The notes under the pieces were generated by a model. It saw only the letters and a program-made list of their open reading frames with translations. It was not told where the DNA came from and made no database searches. From Atherix ibis (lineage: Eukaryota > Arthropoda > Insecta > Diptera > Athericidae): a stretch of DNA of 64,000 nucleotides. How positions within the stretch are numbered: the stretch's first letter is position 1; each line of letters opens with the position of its first letter. The position numbers and the translations under genes are program-made. Of this stretch, positions 1 to 11,195 are shown one piece after another. Location of the stretch: NCBI GenBank assembly GCA_958298945.1, contig CATQJD010000004.1:20001-84000 (forward strand). Direction: 5' to 3'.

Positions 1-1895
1 ATGTAAAATATATCGATTTTTCTGAACTTTTTCTTTAATATTTTGATCTACCTTATGAAACTGAATAATTTATTACAATTAATTTTTAAACGAAATTTAT
101 TACAATTAATTTCTTAAAATTTTAATTAATTTGCTCCCACATCAGATTTTGTAATTTGTGTCCCGATTAATTATGTATCATCGCTTTTACCCAAATTAGT
201 TGAATTGATTTGAAATAAATTAGTTATATTCCAAACATAAACGTTATTTTTCTATTTTTTGTGTGAAGTAACATTTGCACTTAAATGTATATTCTACGCA
301 ACACGATACTTAAGGCAATATACTCGTAGCATTGGGAATTAACGTAGAACCATGACTCAGTAGAATTCGAATGCAGAATTCCTTGGATGGTAGTCCAGTA
401 TGCTAACAAATTACCTTTTGTCCAGTCATCTATCGGCAGGCTCACAAACTTTATTTAATTTTAATAAAATTATCTTTAGTTTATTATGTGAAGTCTTATG
501 ATATCACTACACCTCTTTCCAATATCTGAAAAAAATGTTATGTCAATTATTTAATGTACATATTGGAGGTAGTATAAGATCGTAACTATAGATAAGAAGA
601 CACCAAATTTCGAAAATTGAAGATATCGTGACCGCAAATTTTTTAAGATTAAAATTGAGATTATATACATTGGCTTAAATATCTAATATAAAGCTGTAAG
701 GGCGAGAGATGGAAGTTTAAATTGAAAAAATTGTTTACCCCTGTTTCGACTTCTACTTCCAAATTGTACATTATTTATTTTACATACCCTCAATATATTA
801 TTCCGCCATTAAAGTTAACTATAAAATTTTTTTTAAAATTTTATTAACTATCCATGATTATAAAAACATTTTAACAAACATATTTGATAACGAAAACATT
901 AATACGAAAATTAACAGAGGAGAGTTTTTTTAATATGAAGATCATAGTAGTAGTATAATTAAAAATGAATAAATTTATACCGAACATAGGAAACATTGGA
1001 CCACTATTAGCCTTAATTTCCATTATTCTTTTTCTTAATTACTTAACTGTAGCCATCACCTTCCCCGTCACTATATTGACTACAGTCATAATTTTCTCCT
1101 CTACTACATTGCCTTTAACCATCACATTTTCATCTACTTGGTTTACTTTGCATTTCACCTCTTCCTTTAGCCTATCTTGGGGTTCTTTGAAGGACGTTAC
1201 AAGTTTCTGTTTCTGTTCATATTATGCCGAAAGTTATGCCTCTAGATTATGGCTCTTTTTTTTTGTCGACAACTATTTTTTTTTATAAAACCTTGTCGGC
1301 GGCTATCTACTTTTTTATTAAATTTTAGCTGCAGCTATAGACAGTGATTCCGTTTTTATGTCATCGACGCTGTTTTTCATTAATAATCCCTAACGGCTTT
1401 TATAAATCCTGATTCTTTTCTCGTTTTCGACCGCTTAAATTTTTATGAAAGCCAATAAATCTGAACATAAACACTTTTAACTAAATACCTTACCCTATCC
1501 TATTTCTGACACCAAAATAGTGAGATCTTAGTAGATTTGGGCAAAAGCCTATTCGGTACAATCTTCGCCATCAAAAAATAGAAATCTTAAAGATAAAATG
1601 TCTTTTATAAGAATAGAACTATCACTTATTTACCAAGTATTGTAATTTATTATAATTTTATTACCAAATAGAAAAATTCAGATAACAGTCAAAAACTTAA
1701 CATCCATTAAATTTTTCAATGGCAAACATTTTTTTTTTGAGCTAACATAAAGTTAATAGCTGTTATCTGGGGAGCAGAAAAACTTTCAATATCGAAGTTC
1801 GAACTATACAACTATTTGAACTTGGATGTATCGATAACTACCATTGATATTATTTTCTCAATCTTCATTAATCACGACTACAAAATGACCAGACA
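1..1895. other. AT-rich DNA without a recognisable gene
   Basis: The stretch is strongly AT-rich with many short poly-A and poly-T runs. A 107-codon open frame at 965-1288 encodes a hydrophobic, T/S/F-rich peptide with no motif I recognise; its composition looks like chance translation of T-rich DNA. I see no transposon ends or RNA gene here. Confidence 0.6.
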
Positions 1896-2405
1896 GGGTG
1901 CGCCATTTAAATGTGGTCGATGGAAATATTGACGTCGTCGAACACATTCGGAAAGGTTATTGCATTACAATTTTAACCATGAATCGATTCACGCCCAAAG
2001 AACGCGCGGAAATAGTGACAATGTTCATTAAATGTAATCGTTCAGTTGTTGCAACACAGCGTGCGTATCGTCAAAAGTATCGCGGTCGTTCTGCGCCTAA
2101 AAGTGACACTATTCGTCGCCTTGCTTCGAATTTCGAGAATCACGCGTCTGTAGCGGACCGTCCACATTCAAATCGACCACGTCCTCGATGATCAAATGAA
2201 AATATTGAAGCTGTTCAACGGAGTGTTGCAGAGAATCCTTCTGTCTCGTACCGCCGCCGGTCTCAGCATCTAAACTTCAGTGGAACTACTTTGAGGAGGA
2301 TTCTGAAAGATGATCTGGATATGTTTCCATACATAGTATAGTTAACCCAAAGATTATTGGAAACAGACAATCCGCGACCATCGACCACATTTAGATGGCG
2401 CACCC
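1896..2405 (+). mobile_element. Internally deleted Tc1/mariner-superfamily element (DUF4817 type) with 28-bp inverted repeats
   Basis: The first 28 bases (1896-1923, starting gggtgcgcca) are the reverse complement of 2378-2405 with a single mismatch, so both ends of the element are present. Between them only about 450 bp remain. They encode the DNA-binding half of a transposase and nothing that looks like a DDE catalytic domain. This is what a MITE-like deletion derivative looks like: ends kept, catalytic region lost. I do not see a clean TA duplication directly outside the repeats, so the exact outer limits could differ by a few bases. Confidence 0.82.
1979..2341 (+). pseudogene. Transposase N-terminal HTH fragment (DUF4817-like)
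   Basis: From the ATG at 1979 the frame reads MNRFTPKERAEIVTMF, then a basic segment ending SVADRPHSNRPRPR. This is the pattern of the DUF4817 helix-turn-helix domain at the start of many insect Tc1/mariner-type transposases. A TGA at 2189-2191 interrupts the frame. Beyond it the same frame continues with ENPSVSYRRRSQHL and TTLRRILKDDL, the second helix-turn-helix usual in this family, until a TAG near 2340. The catalytic domain is absent. With its stop and truncation it cannot make an active transposase. Family assignment rests on motif recognition only. Confidence 0.75.
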
Positions 2406-3300
2406 CATATAAAAGTTATGTCAATATCCAGAGATGGATCTTCCTTTGGCCAATACTATACTAATTGAAAAGAAATTACGTATTGCACTTTTAAGAGTTC
2501 AAGCGATTAATCACAGGATTATAATTTTTTCTAATTGATTAAGAATATAACTTTAATTAAGTGATTAGTACTAAATTAATAATTGTGAAAGTATAATAAT
2601 ATATGAGACTGAGATTGATTAACTAAAATAAGTATCACTTTTCATATAAAAAAAGTACATGTTCACTGCTATGATTATTCTTGTTATCCAGCATTGTGCA
2701 GAAATTGGCGAAGGATTCAAAGTTTGCTGTAGGGGCTGCTTCTTACTCATATAACAACAAATAATCAGCTGGAAAAAATATTAAAAAGCATCCGATGGTA
2801 TTAAATTCACTAAGGGAGGGAACACGAATTTAATTAGAAAAGAACAAAAAAATATATTTAATTTATTTTATTTAGAAAAGGAATCAGGAAAATATGGAGG
2901 TAATACAAATTTAGTGGGGTTATAATTTTGGAAACAATAAAAATGATTAATAAATTAAGTAAACAAATTAACAAAAATTGATTACAAAACATACCCACAA
3001 AATCCAACACTAGATGATAACGCTCATCACAAAATCGAACGATAGAGGAAGAGAAAAAACTTTAGAGAAAGAAGAACCCTTAATAAAAATAAGTTTAAAT
3101 TGATTAAAATGGATTTGGTTTTTTTTACATTTATACCAGCATTTATTTAATATAAAAAATATTTATATCATATTTATAAATAATAAATATGTCATGGGAG
3201 TGGAGTCATGAGTAGTTTCGTTCGAGTTGTACATAAGTTGATTGAATCCAAAAATGTGTATTGAAATAAAATTGTGAATACATAAAAAATTTATATAACT
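2406..3300. other. AT-rich intergenic DNA
   Basis: I see no coding pattern, repeat unit or RNA gene here. Base composition is strongly A/T with poly-A runs. Confidence 0.5.
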
Positions 3301-3305
3301 TAAAC

Positions 3306-4540
3306 ATGCGGGATTTTTGGAAAACTTTGAGTGTTTATTTTGAAAAATTGTTACAATATATTTTATTCAAAGTATTGTCCATCGCAAGCCACTACTTTTT
3401 CCCATATTTCTGGCAACATATGGATTCCGCGCCAAAAAAACTGCTCCGGTTTTGAGGCCAAAAATGAATCGAGCCAATTTTTGATGCCCTGTTCTGAAGT
3501 GAAGCGTATTCCGGTGAGGGCGTTTTGCATGGATCTAAACAAATGGTAGTCGAACGGGGCAAGGTCTGGGCTATGAGGCGGGTAAGGCAAAACTTCCCAG
3601 CCACTGTTTTCTAAATAATTTTTAACCGGTCTTGCAACATGAGGCCGAGCGTTGTCATGATGGAAAATTATGGCTTCGTGTCTGGTCGCATATTCCGGGC
3701 GTTTTTCGGCCAATGCTCGCTTGAAACGGAATAATTGTGTTCGGTAGAGGTTGCTTGTGATCGTCTGGCCCTATTTTAATAGCTCATAATAGATCACACC
3801 CTTTTGATCCCACCAAATATAGAGCATTACCTTGGCGCCATGAATATTTGGCTTTGGCGTTGATTTGTTTGTATGGCCGGGCTTCACATACGATTTTTTG
3901 CGCTTTGGGTTATCGTAATGAATCCATTTTTCGTCGCCAGTAATGATTCGATTCAAAAACGACTTCTTTTTCTGCCGTTCAAGCAGCATTTCGGACATGC
4001 AAAATCGCCTTTCAACGTCTTTCGGCTTCAATTCATATGGGACCCAATTTCGTTGCGTTTGGATGAATCCTGCTGCTTTTAAACGTTTTGAAATGGCTGC
4101 TTGAGTGACTCTCAATGATTTTGCAATTTCTTCTTGAGTTCGACAACAGTCTTCGTCGAGTAATGTCTCCAAATCTTCATCTTCAAACTTTTTTGGCTGA
4201 CCTGGTCGTTCTTTGTCTTCCGTGTCAAAATCACCACTTCTGAACTGCACAAACCATCTATTGCACGTTCCAAATCGAATGGAACATATTCAGGATAAGC
4301 TTCGGTGAGCAATCGATGTACTTCAGCTGCACTTTTTTTCAAATTGAAGAAGTAAATCAACACTTCCCGCAAATGGGACTTTTTTGGTACGAAATTCGAC
4401 ATTTTTGAAGCAAAAAAAACTTTGTTTTTTATACTATTTCGTTCAATGAATGACAGATGTTTAACCTCCAAAATGCCATATGAGTTATTATTAACACAAA
4501 CCATGTGTGAAAGTTATGCCATCTGTTGTCAATCCCGCAT
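3306..4540 (-). mobile_element. mariner element, mauritiana-like, decayed
   Basis: A full-length but broken mariner transposase gene lies on the - strand (see its own entry). A short inverted motif (atgcgggatt at 3306-3315, reverse complement at 4531-4540) sits just outside the coding region at both ends and may be what is left of the terminal repeats. The outer limits are therefore approximate. Length, about 1.24 kb, is normal for a mariner. Confidence 0.7.
3363..4402 (-). pseudogene. mariner transposase (DD34D), mauritiana-like, frameshifted and stopped
   Basis: Translation from the ATG at 4402 gives MSNFVPKKSHLREVLIYFF, the typical start of mauritiana-subfamily transposases. Near 4260-4290 the frame shifts; the next frame continues at about 4265 with FRSGDFDTED, a helix-turn-helix region, WVPYEL, ITGDEKWIHYDNPKRKKSY and IWWDQKGVIYYELLK. 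A TAG at 3771-3773 then interrupts the same frame, which continues with HHDNARPH and SPDLAPFDYHLF and ends near FWRGIHMLPEIWEKVVA. All three catalytic aspartates are retained (TGDEKW, HDNARPH, FDYHLF), and the last two have the 34-residue spacing of mariners. One net frameshift plus one stop make this copy inactive. Confidence 0.88.
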
Positions 4541-4544
4541 TTTT

Positions 4545-5190
4545 AAATTATACACCCAATAAAAAAATTGTAAATAGTTCCTGGCAACCACAATATTTGG
4601 TAGATAACAGACTTTTCAAGTGCATATACAGCAACAAAATATATTATCAAATCAATAACAACAAGGAATTCATATTACAAATGAACAGAATCAGCTACTT
4701 TACAGTCCTGCGTTTACAGTCTATTGAATTACAGTCGAAGATATTATATATTGCCTAACTGCTGCCATACTTCCTGCAATTCTGTAATGAACATAATAAC
4801 AAATCCACCTCCGCTTAATAAATATATTCTTTTAAAGATATTTTATTTCGGAAATAAATGAATTGAATGGTTAAATGGAAAACAGACACCTTCAGCAATA
4901 TATTCCTTTGGAAACCTTCAGTAATATATATTGCGTTATAAAACAATTAGAAGGGAATTCTCTTAACGATGAAGTTATCAAAATTTTTGTGATTAGGCCG
5001 TTTACCACAATCCATCCAGATAGCTTTACTTTCGATTTGTAAAAAACTGTTAGGCAAATTATCCAAATATATGAGGACTATCAAAATGCCAATTTGTTAA
5101 ATCTTATTATAGGCAGTGAGTGTGTTGGTTATGAAAGAAGGGTATGAAATCTTGAATAGGTTTACTCTTTGAGAGGAGAGTGAGACTGAT
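4545..5190. other. AT-rich DNA without recognised features
   Basis: Only short unsupported open frames are present. I see nothing that resembles a known gene or repeat between the mariner and the LINE fragment downstream. Confidence 0.5.
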
Positions 5191-5192
5191 AT

Positions 5193-5425
5193 GCAAGGTT
5201 GCTGCAACCGGGTGAAAGAACAAGGTTGATTCCGATTGTACCTTCGGGTCTTGGCAAATCCGCGTGACTGACCTGCCTAGGAATTTTGACGATTCATTAA
5301 TATAGCTCAATGAGCGGAATACAACCCGAACTACTCTAAAAACAAAACTTGGTACCACGGGAATTGGGCTGCTCCATAGTATTAAAACAGCCTGTATCCG
5401 ACAATGTTGAGGTGCCTTAGGTAGG
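5193..5425 (+). mobile_element. 5'-truncated R1-clade LINE fragment (3' UTR only)
   Basis: The sequence from gcaaccgggtgaaagaacaa through gtaccacgggaattgg is a diverged copy of the 3' UTR of the R1-clade LINE at 31140-36844 (compare 36308-36540). It has no coding sequence. It is a typical 5'-truncated LINE tail, clearly older than the nested copy because many positions differ. Confidence 0.75.
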
Positions 5426-5474
5426 CAAACCGTTTAAAATGCTATTTAGAAATTTTTATTTACCTTTGATTTCG

Positions 5475-5972
5475 GCTAAAATTCAATAAAATTTATACCA
5501 AGTTCGGTCGAATGTGATGGTTTATGCCAAGTTCGGTCGAATGTGATGGTTTTCTTCGATTGCAGGGGCGTGGTGCGTCACGGATTTGTGGAAGACATAA
5601 AATTGGCATTTGCACCATGATAACGCCCGTGCCCACGCATCGTTGCGTGTGCGCAAATTTTTAGCCAATAACAATACACTAATAATGCCGCAGCCACCGT
5701 ATTCCCCAAATCTGGCCACCTTTGACTTTTTCTTATTCCGAAACAGATGCTTTGACCCATTTTTTGGAATGGGCAAAAATCAAAGATGAGCCAAAAAACG
5801 TGCAAGCAAAGCAGTTGTAAAAAATTAACTGAACATTAAAAAAGGCCGAACTTATCGGCATAAGTGAGAGATATGAATACAAACATAACTCCACAAAAAA
5901 ATCTAAAATCAAATATATGTGTATGTAACCCGCGGAAATTCAAAATTCGCTATACTTTTTGAGCAGACCTCG
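5475..5972. mobile_element. Rearranged mariner: catalytic fragment and 5' end fused head to head
   Basis: On the + strand, 5600-5755 reads FHHDNARAHASLRVRKFLAN and then PPYSPNLATFDFFLF, the second and third catalytic motifs of a mariner transposase. Directly after it, 5760-5972 is the start of a mariner read on the - strand. It has the same leader as the copy at 44276-44734, and its end (5961-5972, gagcagacctcg) matches the terminus of the copy at 62945. The two halves face opposite ways, so this is not a simple deletion but an inverted junction. A direct repeat of about 30 bp flanks 5497-5545. No functional protein is possible. Confidence 0.7.
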
Positions 5973-6182
5973 TATACATACATACACAGTGAATCTTAAA
6001 AATAACCGAACTTTATATTTAAATAATACAATATGCAATGCCATCTATTTAAAATTTGCAGCATTAAAAAGATACATTCATCTTCTTTCAAACGCATCTT
6101 AATATATGTGAATCGGATGACAGATGTGAAAGTAACTGCCATTTCAATAAAAGAAAAAGTGTGCTAATGTTACAAAACAAAA

Positions 6183-7199
6183 ATGGAACAACGAGCAAAT
6201 ATAAAATTTTGTGTTTTTCTTGAAAAAAAATTCGCTGAGATATACGAATTGATGCAAAAAGTTTATAGTGATGATTGTATGAGTCGTACTCAAGTTTATA
6301 CGTAGTTTACACGATTTAAAAATGGTCGTGAGGATTTAAATGACGACCTAAGGCCAGGTCGTCCAGAAGCTAGTAATCGTGCTGAAGTGGTGGAAAAAGT
6401 CCGTGAAATCATTGTTATCGATGCAAATTTTACTACGAGAATATTGGCGGAGGAATTAGATATGAGTAAAAACACTATTTGGAAAATTTTATCTGCAGAT
6501 TTGTGTAAAATAAATTTCTGTGCGCGTTTTGTTCCACATGAATTAAATGAAGACCAAAAAATCGCTCGTGTGGAGCATTGCAAAGACATTGTTGAAACTG
6601 CTGAAAACGATCCAGACTATCTTGATTCGATCATAACTAGAGACGAGGCATGGTGCTTTAAATATGACCATGAACCTAAGCGTCAATCTGCTGAATGGAC
6701 GCCAAAATTGCGTTTTCAGAAGTCTCGAATCAAGACAATGTTGATTACTTTTTATGATTCGAAGGGTATTGTTCACAAGGAATATATTCCAGAAGGTCGA
6801 ACTGTTAACAGAGAATAATATTTAGGCATTTTAGATCGTTTGTGGAAAAGAATTGGTCGTGTTAGACCTGAATATTCAGCAGGAAAACAGCTGTTTTTAT
6901 TGCATGACAATGCACCACCTCACAAGACCAAAAAAGTGAACGAATTTTTAATAACAAAACGGATTTCTCTCATCAACCACCATCCGTATTCGCCTGATCT
7001 ATCAACATGTAACTATTTTCTATTTTCAAAACTGAAAACCAAAATGAAAGGAGCAATTTTTGATGACATCCCAGCTATTTAAGTAGCCGTAACCGAGGTT
7101 CTGAAGAACATTCCTATAAATGACATAAAAAAATCTATGCATGCGCTGGTTGATCGTTCCAAACGTTGTATTGAGTTTAATGGAACCTATTTTGACTAA
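6183..7199 (+). pseudogene. mariner-type transposase, in one frame but with three stops
   Basis: The frame opens MEQRANIKFCVFLEKKF and is 339 codons long, the normal size. No frameshift is needed over the whole length. In-frame stops are TAG 6303-6305, TAA 6816-6818 and TAA 7080-7082. Recognisable parts are GREDLNDDLRPGRP in the helix-turn-helix linker, VPHELNEDQK, ITRDEAWCF (first catalytic Asp), LLHDNAPPH (second Asp) and YSPDLSTCNYFLF. In the last motif the third catalytic residue is Asn instead of Asp, at the correct 34-residue spacing. The copy is inactive even if the stops were ignored. The N-terminal pattern groups it with the insect mariners of the GVQW-like HTH type. Confidence 0.88.
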
Positions 7200-7230
7200 A
7201 TAATAATTTTCAAAGATAATACTACAATAT

Positions 7231-7486
7231 ATAATGTGTATTCACAGTCAATAGCGTACTGGGACTACCAGCCAAAGGATCGTGGGTTCGAATCCCACTG
7301 TAGCAGCATGGTCCTACGCTAATTACCTCACCGCTTTACTTTCTAAATCTTCTTTCATATCCTTATCCTTTATCCCTTCCTCTAAGCACCCTATGGCCAA
7401 GCAGCCGCGTGCGTTAATACCAGACTGACCAGATTTACTCTGGGACAAAATCTGCATTTAAAAAAAAAAAAAAAATAATGTGTATT
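7231..7486 (+). mobile_element. tRNA-derived SINE (family 1, poly-A tail type) with 12-bp target duplication
   Basis: The SINE body is 7243-7474. It is flanked by perfect copies of ataatgtgtatt at 7231-7242 and 7475-7486. A polymerase III B box (GGTTCGAATCC) lies at 7285-7295 in a tRNA-like head that begins cacagtcaatagcg. The body continues atggtcctacgctaatt and ends in tttactctggg and a poly-A run. It is inserted in the tail of the mariner at 5985-7531, so it is the younger of the two. Confidence 0.9.
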
Positions 7487-7533
7487 TTATTCTATATCCA
7501 AAATGTTCGGTTATTTTTAGGACAAACTATGTA

Positions 7534-8480
7534 TGTATATATTGTAGATTTATTATAATAATTATTAATTATTATTTTTATATTTCAATATAATATATTT
7601 TTATATTTCTATATAATTTATTTTATATCCATACACAAATTCGTTAAGTAATTTTTTAGTTAATAATAAAAGAAAAGAAATCAGTTTCGATTCCATACGA
7701 AATAATAGATTCTCTAAAATTTGTTTTGGTTTTTCTTTCCTTTTTTACATCAAATATTATTAAACTTTTCCTGATAGTTTTAGTTTCCATTTCTTTACTG
7801 TACTGGTTTTATTTCAATTGAGAATATTTAAAAAAAAGTTATCACTCATAACATGAAATAACGAAAACCCAAAATTTTATAAAATAGTTCAAATAAAAAC
7901 ACTTTTATATTTAATTTAGAACAAGATAGTATAAATTAAAAAGCTTTGGACTAGATATAAGGTTTATTTACTTCAGAACTAGATAGTTTAAATAAATACA
8001 CTTGGGACAAGATGTAAAGTTAATCTTTAAATAAACTATTCCTAGTTTTTCCCCAATTTCATTTACGTTTATTGGTACTTTAAAAAATTGCATATTACAG
8101 CGGCATATACCAAAAATCTATATTCGAAACAAGCAAATAGCTAAGCTTCGATAAACATGCCCAACCTTGCATATCGTTAAGATAAGAATTCACCATGCAC
8201 TATCATCGATGGCCCCTATATTGTACCCTACCCAACGAAAGGCTCCGTTTTCTTATGCCACGTACATGTGCACGCTTTTTTTTCCTGTGGCTTACTACTT
8301 GGATAGATCCAAGCTCATCATAGCTGACACACCAATGCTTACAATAACGAAGGTTCTTCCCTAGTTTTATCCGTAAGGGAAGAAGGTGAAGAAAGAAAGC
8401 ACTCTGACTGGCCTTTTGTTGAAACACTCTCAGATGATCGATTAACTTCTTGTACCGGAAGGTTGATGCTCCTTGCACGC
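7534..8480. other. AT-rich DNA, nothing recognised
   Basis: 7540-8150 is AT-rich with poly-A/T runs. 8150-8480 is of more even composition but has no open frame or motif I can identify. Confidence 0.45.
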
Positions 8481-8523
8481 TTTTAGTCTGAAAACTATCC
8501 GCATGTCTGGATGTGATGAAATA

Positions 8524-8770
8524 CTTGGGTTCAAATGGGGCTGTATCCCAAGTTCGGCATTTCTAATAGGACAACATCCTCTGGATTGCATAACTGTAGA
8601 CCCCTACGAGTCCCTCCCAATATACTCCTTCTGGAGATTATACAATGCTTGGGTTTAAATGGGACTGTATCCCAAATTTGGCATTCCTAATGGGATAACA
8701 CCCACTGGAGTGCATAACTGTAGACACCTGCAAGCCACTTCTGACATACTACTCTAATGGAAAACGAATG
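8524..8770. repeat. Two-copy tandem duplication, unit about 124 bp
   Basis: The unit starting cttgggttcaaatgggg at 8524 recurs at 8648 as cttgggtttaaatggg, and similarity continues through gcataactgtagac in both. The copies have diverged at many positions. They lie just downstream, in - strand sense, of the gypsy relic and could belong to its untranslated end, but I cannot show that. Confidence 0.7.
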
Positions 8771-8786
8771 TGATAAGGAGTCTCAG

Positions 8787-11050
8787 TCAGGCCGATCCCA
8801 TGGCCGCATAAAAACTTTTTTGCAAGCCTGTTACGGAACTGCTTTGCAAAGTTGCTAGGTTTGAAGTTTCTTCGGTAGACCTCTTGACCCTCTTGGGAAC
8901 TCGTGAGTTTACTTTCGTTAAATTTTTTTGTACTTTAGCTTGTAATATTTGATAGTGATCTTTTGATATCATCCGAAAAGCTTCATTTAATCTGCTTAGT
9001 TTCCGTAGTATCCCATACTGAGAGGCATAGGTAACCATCTGTATGTAAAACCAAATATTATATGAAAAATATGCGGTTGAAGTTTACTCTGATCCTCTTT
9101 ATGATCATTCAATCCCACTTAAGTATTTGTTCCGTTCCCGATAATCCTCTTTGGAATATGATTTAATCATCGACAATATGGATTGATCAATTCTCTCCGA
9201 GGTATTTGGCTATGGTAAATACACGACAGCTTAAATGTGGTTGATCCAAAATGGCTGGTCAAATTTTTGAACGTTGGGATTATTAACTGAACTCCGTTAT
9301 TCGATACTAGAGTATCAGGTGTTTCAAATTGATGATATACTTCATTATCGAGGAGTTTAGAGATATGTGTGTTTGAGGCTATCCATAAGGTGGTCAAGAG
9401 AAAAAATTTCGAGAACTAGTCCAAAATGATGAAGATGTGTGTATTTACTCCGTGTCTACGGGCATAACAAGTCTATGCAATCGATGCCATGGAAGTTCGG
9501 TCTATGGTAAGGTTTTCATTGGTGGATAAAGCGTTTGACTGATGGCTTTAGTTTTTGTACAGATGTCGCACGATAAAATGTATTTTATAATCCCCGGCGC
9601 TATTGTGGATCAAGGAAAATAAAGTCTGATGCGTTTCAATATCTTCCTTATTCCACTAAGAGGTTTTTTATTATTTCGATTATCATGCTTTTTTGCTCAT
9701 ATATGAGCAAAGGGTCTTCGATTCTTGGGAGCATACGGATGTAGACAAAATCCCCATCCATCCGCAAGTCCTGCAACTTCTTACTTGTGGCGAGCATAAC
9801 TTCTTCTAAAGCAAACTAGTTAGATGCATCGAAGTGAGGTTACTAAAGGTTAATATGAAGATCTATCAGATCGGAAGTTGTTAACTTCTGAATATTATCT
9901 AGGTTGTCCAACAGTGGTCTACTGATCTCAGGTTTTATAGCTTTATTTATGAAAATTGAAGCCGTGAAAGCCGTTTTCTCTCAAAATCCCGATTTTAGGG
10001 GTATTTTTCATAAGGTATCCTTGAGGCCCAGGCTAGTTATGAACTTGGTGAAACGAATTTGTTTACTATTTGAGGAAGTAGATAAGCGTTCTTCCTTGTA
10101 ACTGCATTCACTTTCCTTTTGTCAAAATGTAACCTGATCTTCCAACATTTCCTAACGGGAAAACTCCATGGGCTCTGACTCTCCTCTATCACTCCAAGTG
10201 TCAACATTTAGTTCTGAATTTATTAAACTTTGCACAGCAGGAGAAATACGATAAAAAAATAGAGCGTCCACGACAGGGTCATTTGTTATTGAATCCATTA
10301 TCTGCACTGCTGCTAGTAAATTTATGAGCCAGGGTGCTAATTCAAACGCCTTCCAAAAATTTGATTCCCAAATAGAGTTCCTGAGTTAAGCTTGAAACGA
10401 GGTAAAGTAATATGCGTTTAGCTATATTATGAAACTAAATGGATGTTTTAAATGTCCGATTATCTCTGGTAAATTGTTGCTCAGCAGTAGTTATTCAGCC
10501 CTTCTGCCAAAGATACTAAAACTGGCTCCACTATCCAGGAAACTGACTACTGTGCATCCCAATATTTTCTCATTGGTATATGGGTGTAGGTCTCTTTAGA
10601 GAGGTACAATGGTCGCTGTTATCAATCGCCTAATTTGAAAGTTATTTTTCCAGAAAACTCGCAATATTAACGTTCAGCATTTTGGTTAATAAATTTTTCA
10701 TATTTGTAACTTCTGAGATTGTGGAAACAAAAATTCATTCTCGTACTGAGAGGTATTCTCTCAGCCATACATGATATTATTTTAAGGGGAAAATATCTGG
10801 TTCAAATATAAGGGTATCTTGATGTTTTAAATAGAGATAGGATAGGTATTAAAATTGGGAGGATGAAAAATTTAATTATGGTCTAAATATAAAATAGAGG
10901 GATTACTGAAATAGAATGAAACTGGGTATAAAAAATGTTCTAAATCAGACGAATTTTTTAGTGTTGGACTATCTGCGCTGGAAATTAATTTCAATGAAAA
11001 ATTTATTGTGAGGAAAATTTAGAAAAGAGGAAAAACTTTAAATCAAACTT
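8787..11050 (-). mobile_element. Decayed Ty3/gypsy retrotransposon (protease and integrase traces)
   Basis: Reading the - strand, a retropepsin-like motif LDSGASFSIF appears at about 10513-10543. A linker resembling the region before integrase lies at 9650-9780. The integrase core follows at 9167-9400 with ETPDTLVSNNGVQL and a later RRELIN. In the core the catalytic Asp of the usual SDNG motif has become Asn. Stops and frameshifts occur throughout, and I could not find a clear reverse transcriptase between protease and integrase. No long terminal repeats are recognisable. Assignment to Ty3/gypsy is fairly safe; the family is not. Confidence 0.62.
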
Positions 11051-11077
11051 GAATGACTCCTCTGTTAGGTCGTGGTG

Positions 11078-11195
11078 GAGAGCAATAATACAAGCTTCGA
11101 ATTAATTACAGGCTTGGTCCAACTAACAACAGTTATCGATCTGTTGTTAGTTGGACCAAGCCTGTAATTAATTAGAAGCGTGTATTATTGCTCTC
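11078..11195. repeat. Fold-back inverted repeat, 55-nt arms, 8-nt loop
   Basis: Left arm 11078-11132 and right arm 11141-11195 are reverse complements with two mismatches, around the loop ttatcgat. There are no flanking element motifs. Confidence 0.92.

Larger units (their letters stand above)
5985..7531 (+). mobile_element. Full-length mariner-type element with TA flanks, carrying a SINE
   Basis: The left end (5985, after TA at 5983-5984) and the right end (7531, before TA at 7532-7533) are inverted repeats sharing aaaataaccgaac and more loosely about 25 bp. They enclose a single transposase-length frame at 6183-7199. A 232-bp SINE with its own target duplication sits between the gene and the right end (7243-7474). 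Without the SINE the element is about 1.3 kb, normal for a mariner. Confidence 0.87.

Noticed and set aside
965..1288. 107-codon frame, considered as a small membrane protein
   Set aside because: T/S/F/L-rich composition comes from AT-rich DNA; no signal peptide followed by a conserved domain, no homologue recognised.
7270..7300. tRNA gene (also at 26750, 38400, 42000-42080 and 24180-24250)
   Set aside because: Only polymerase III boxes and a loosely tRNA-like head are present; all lie at the start of SINEs with tails and target duplications.
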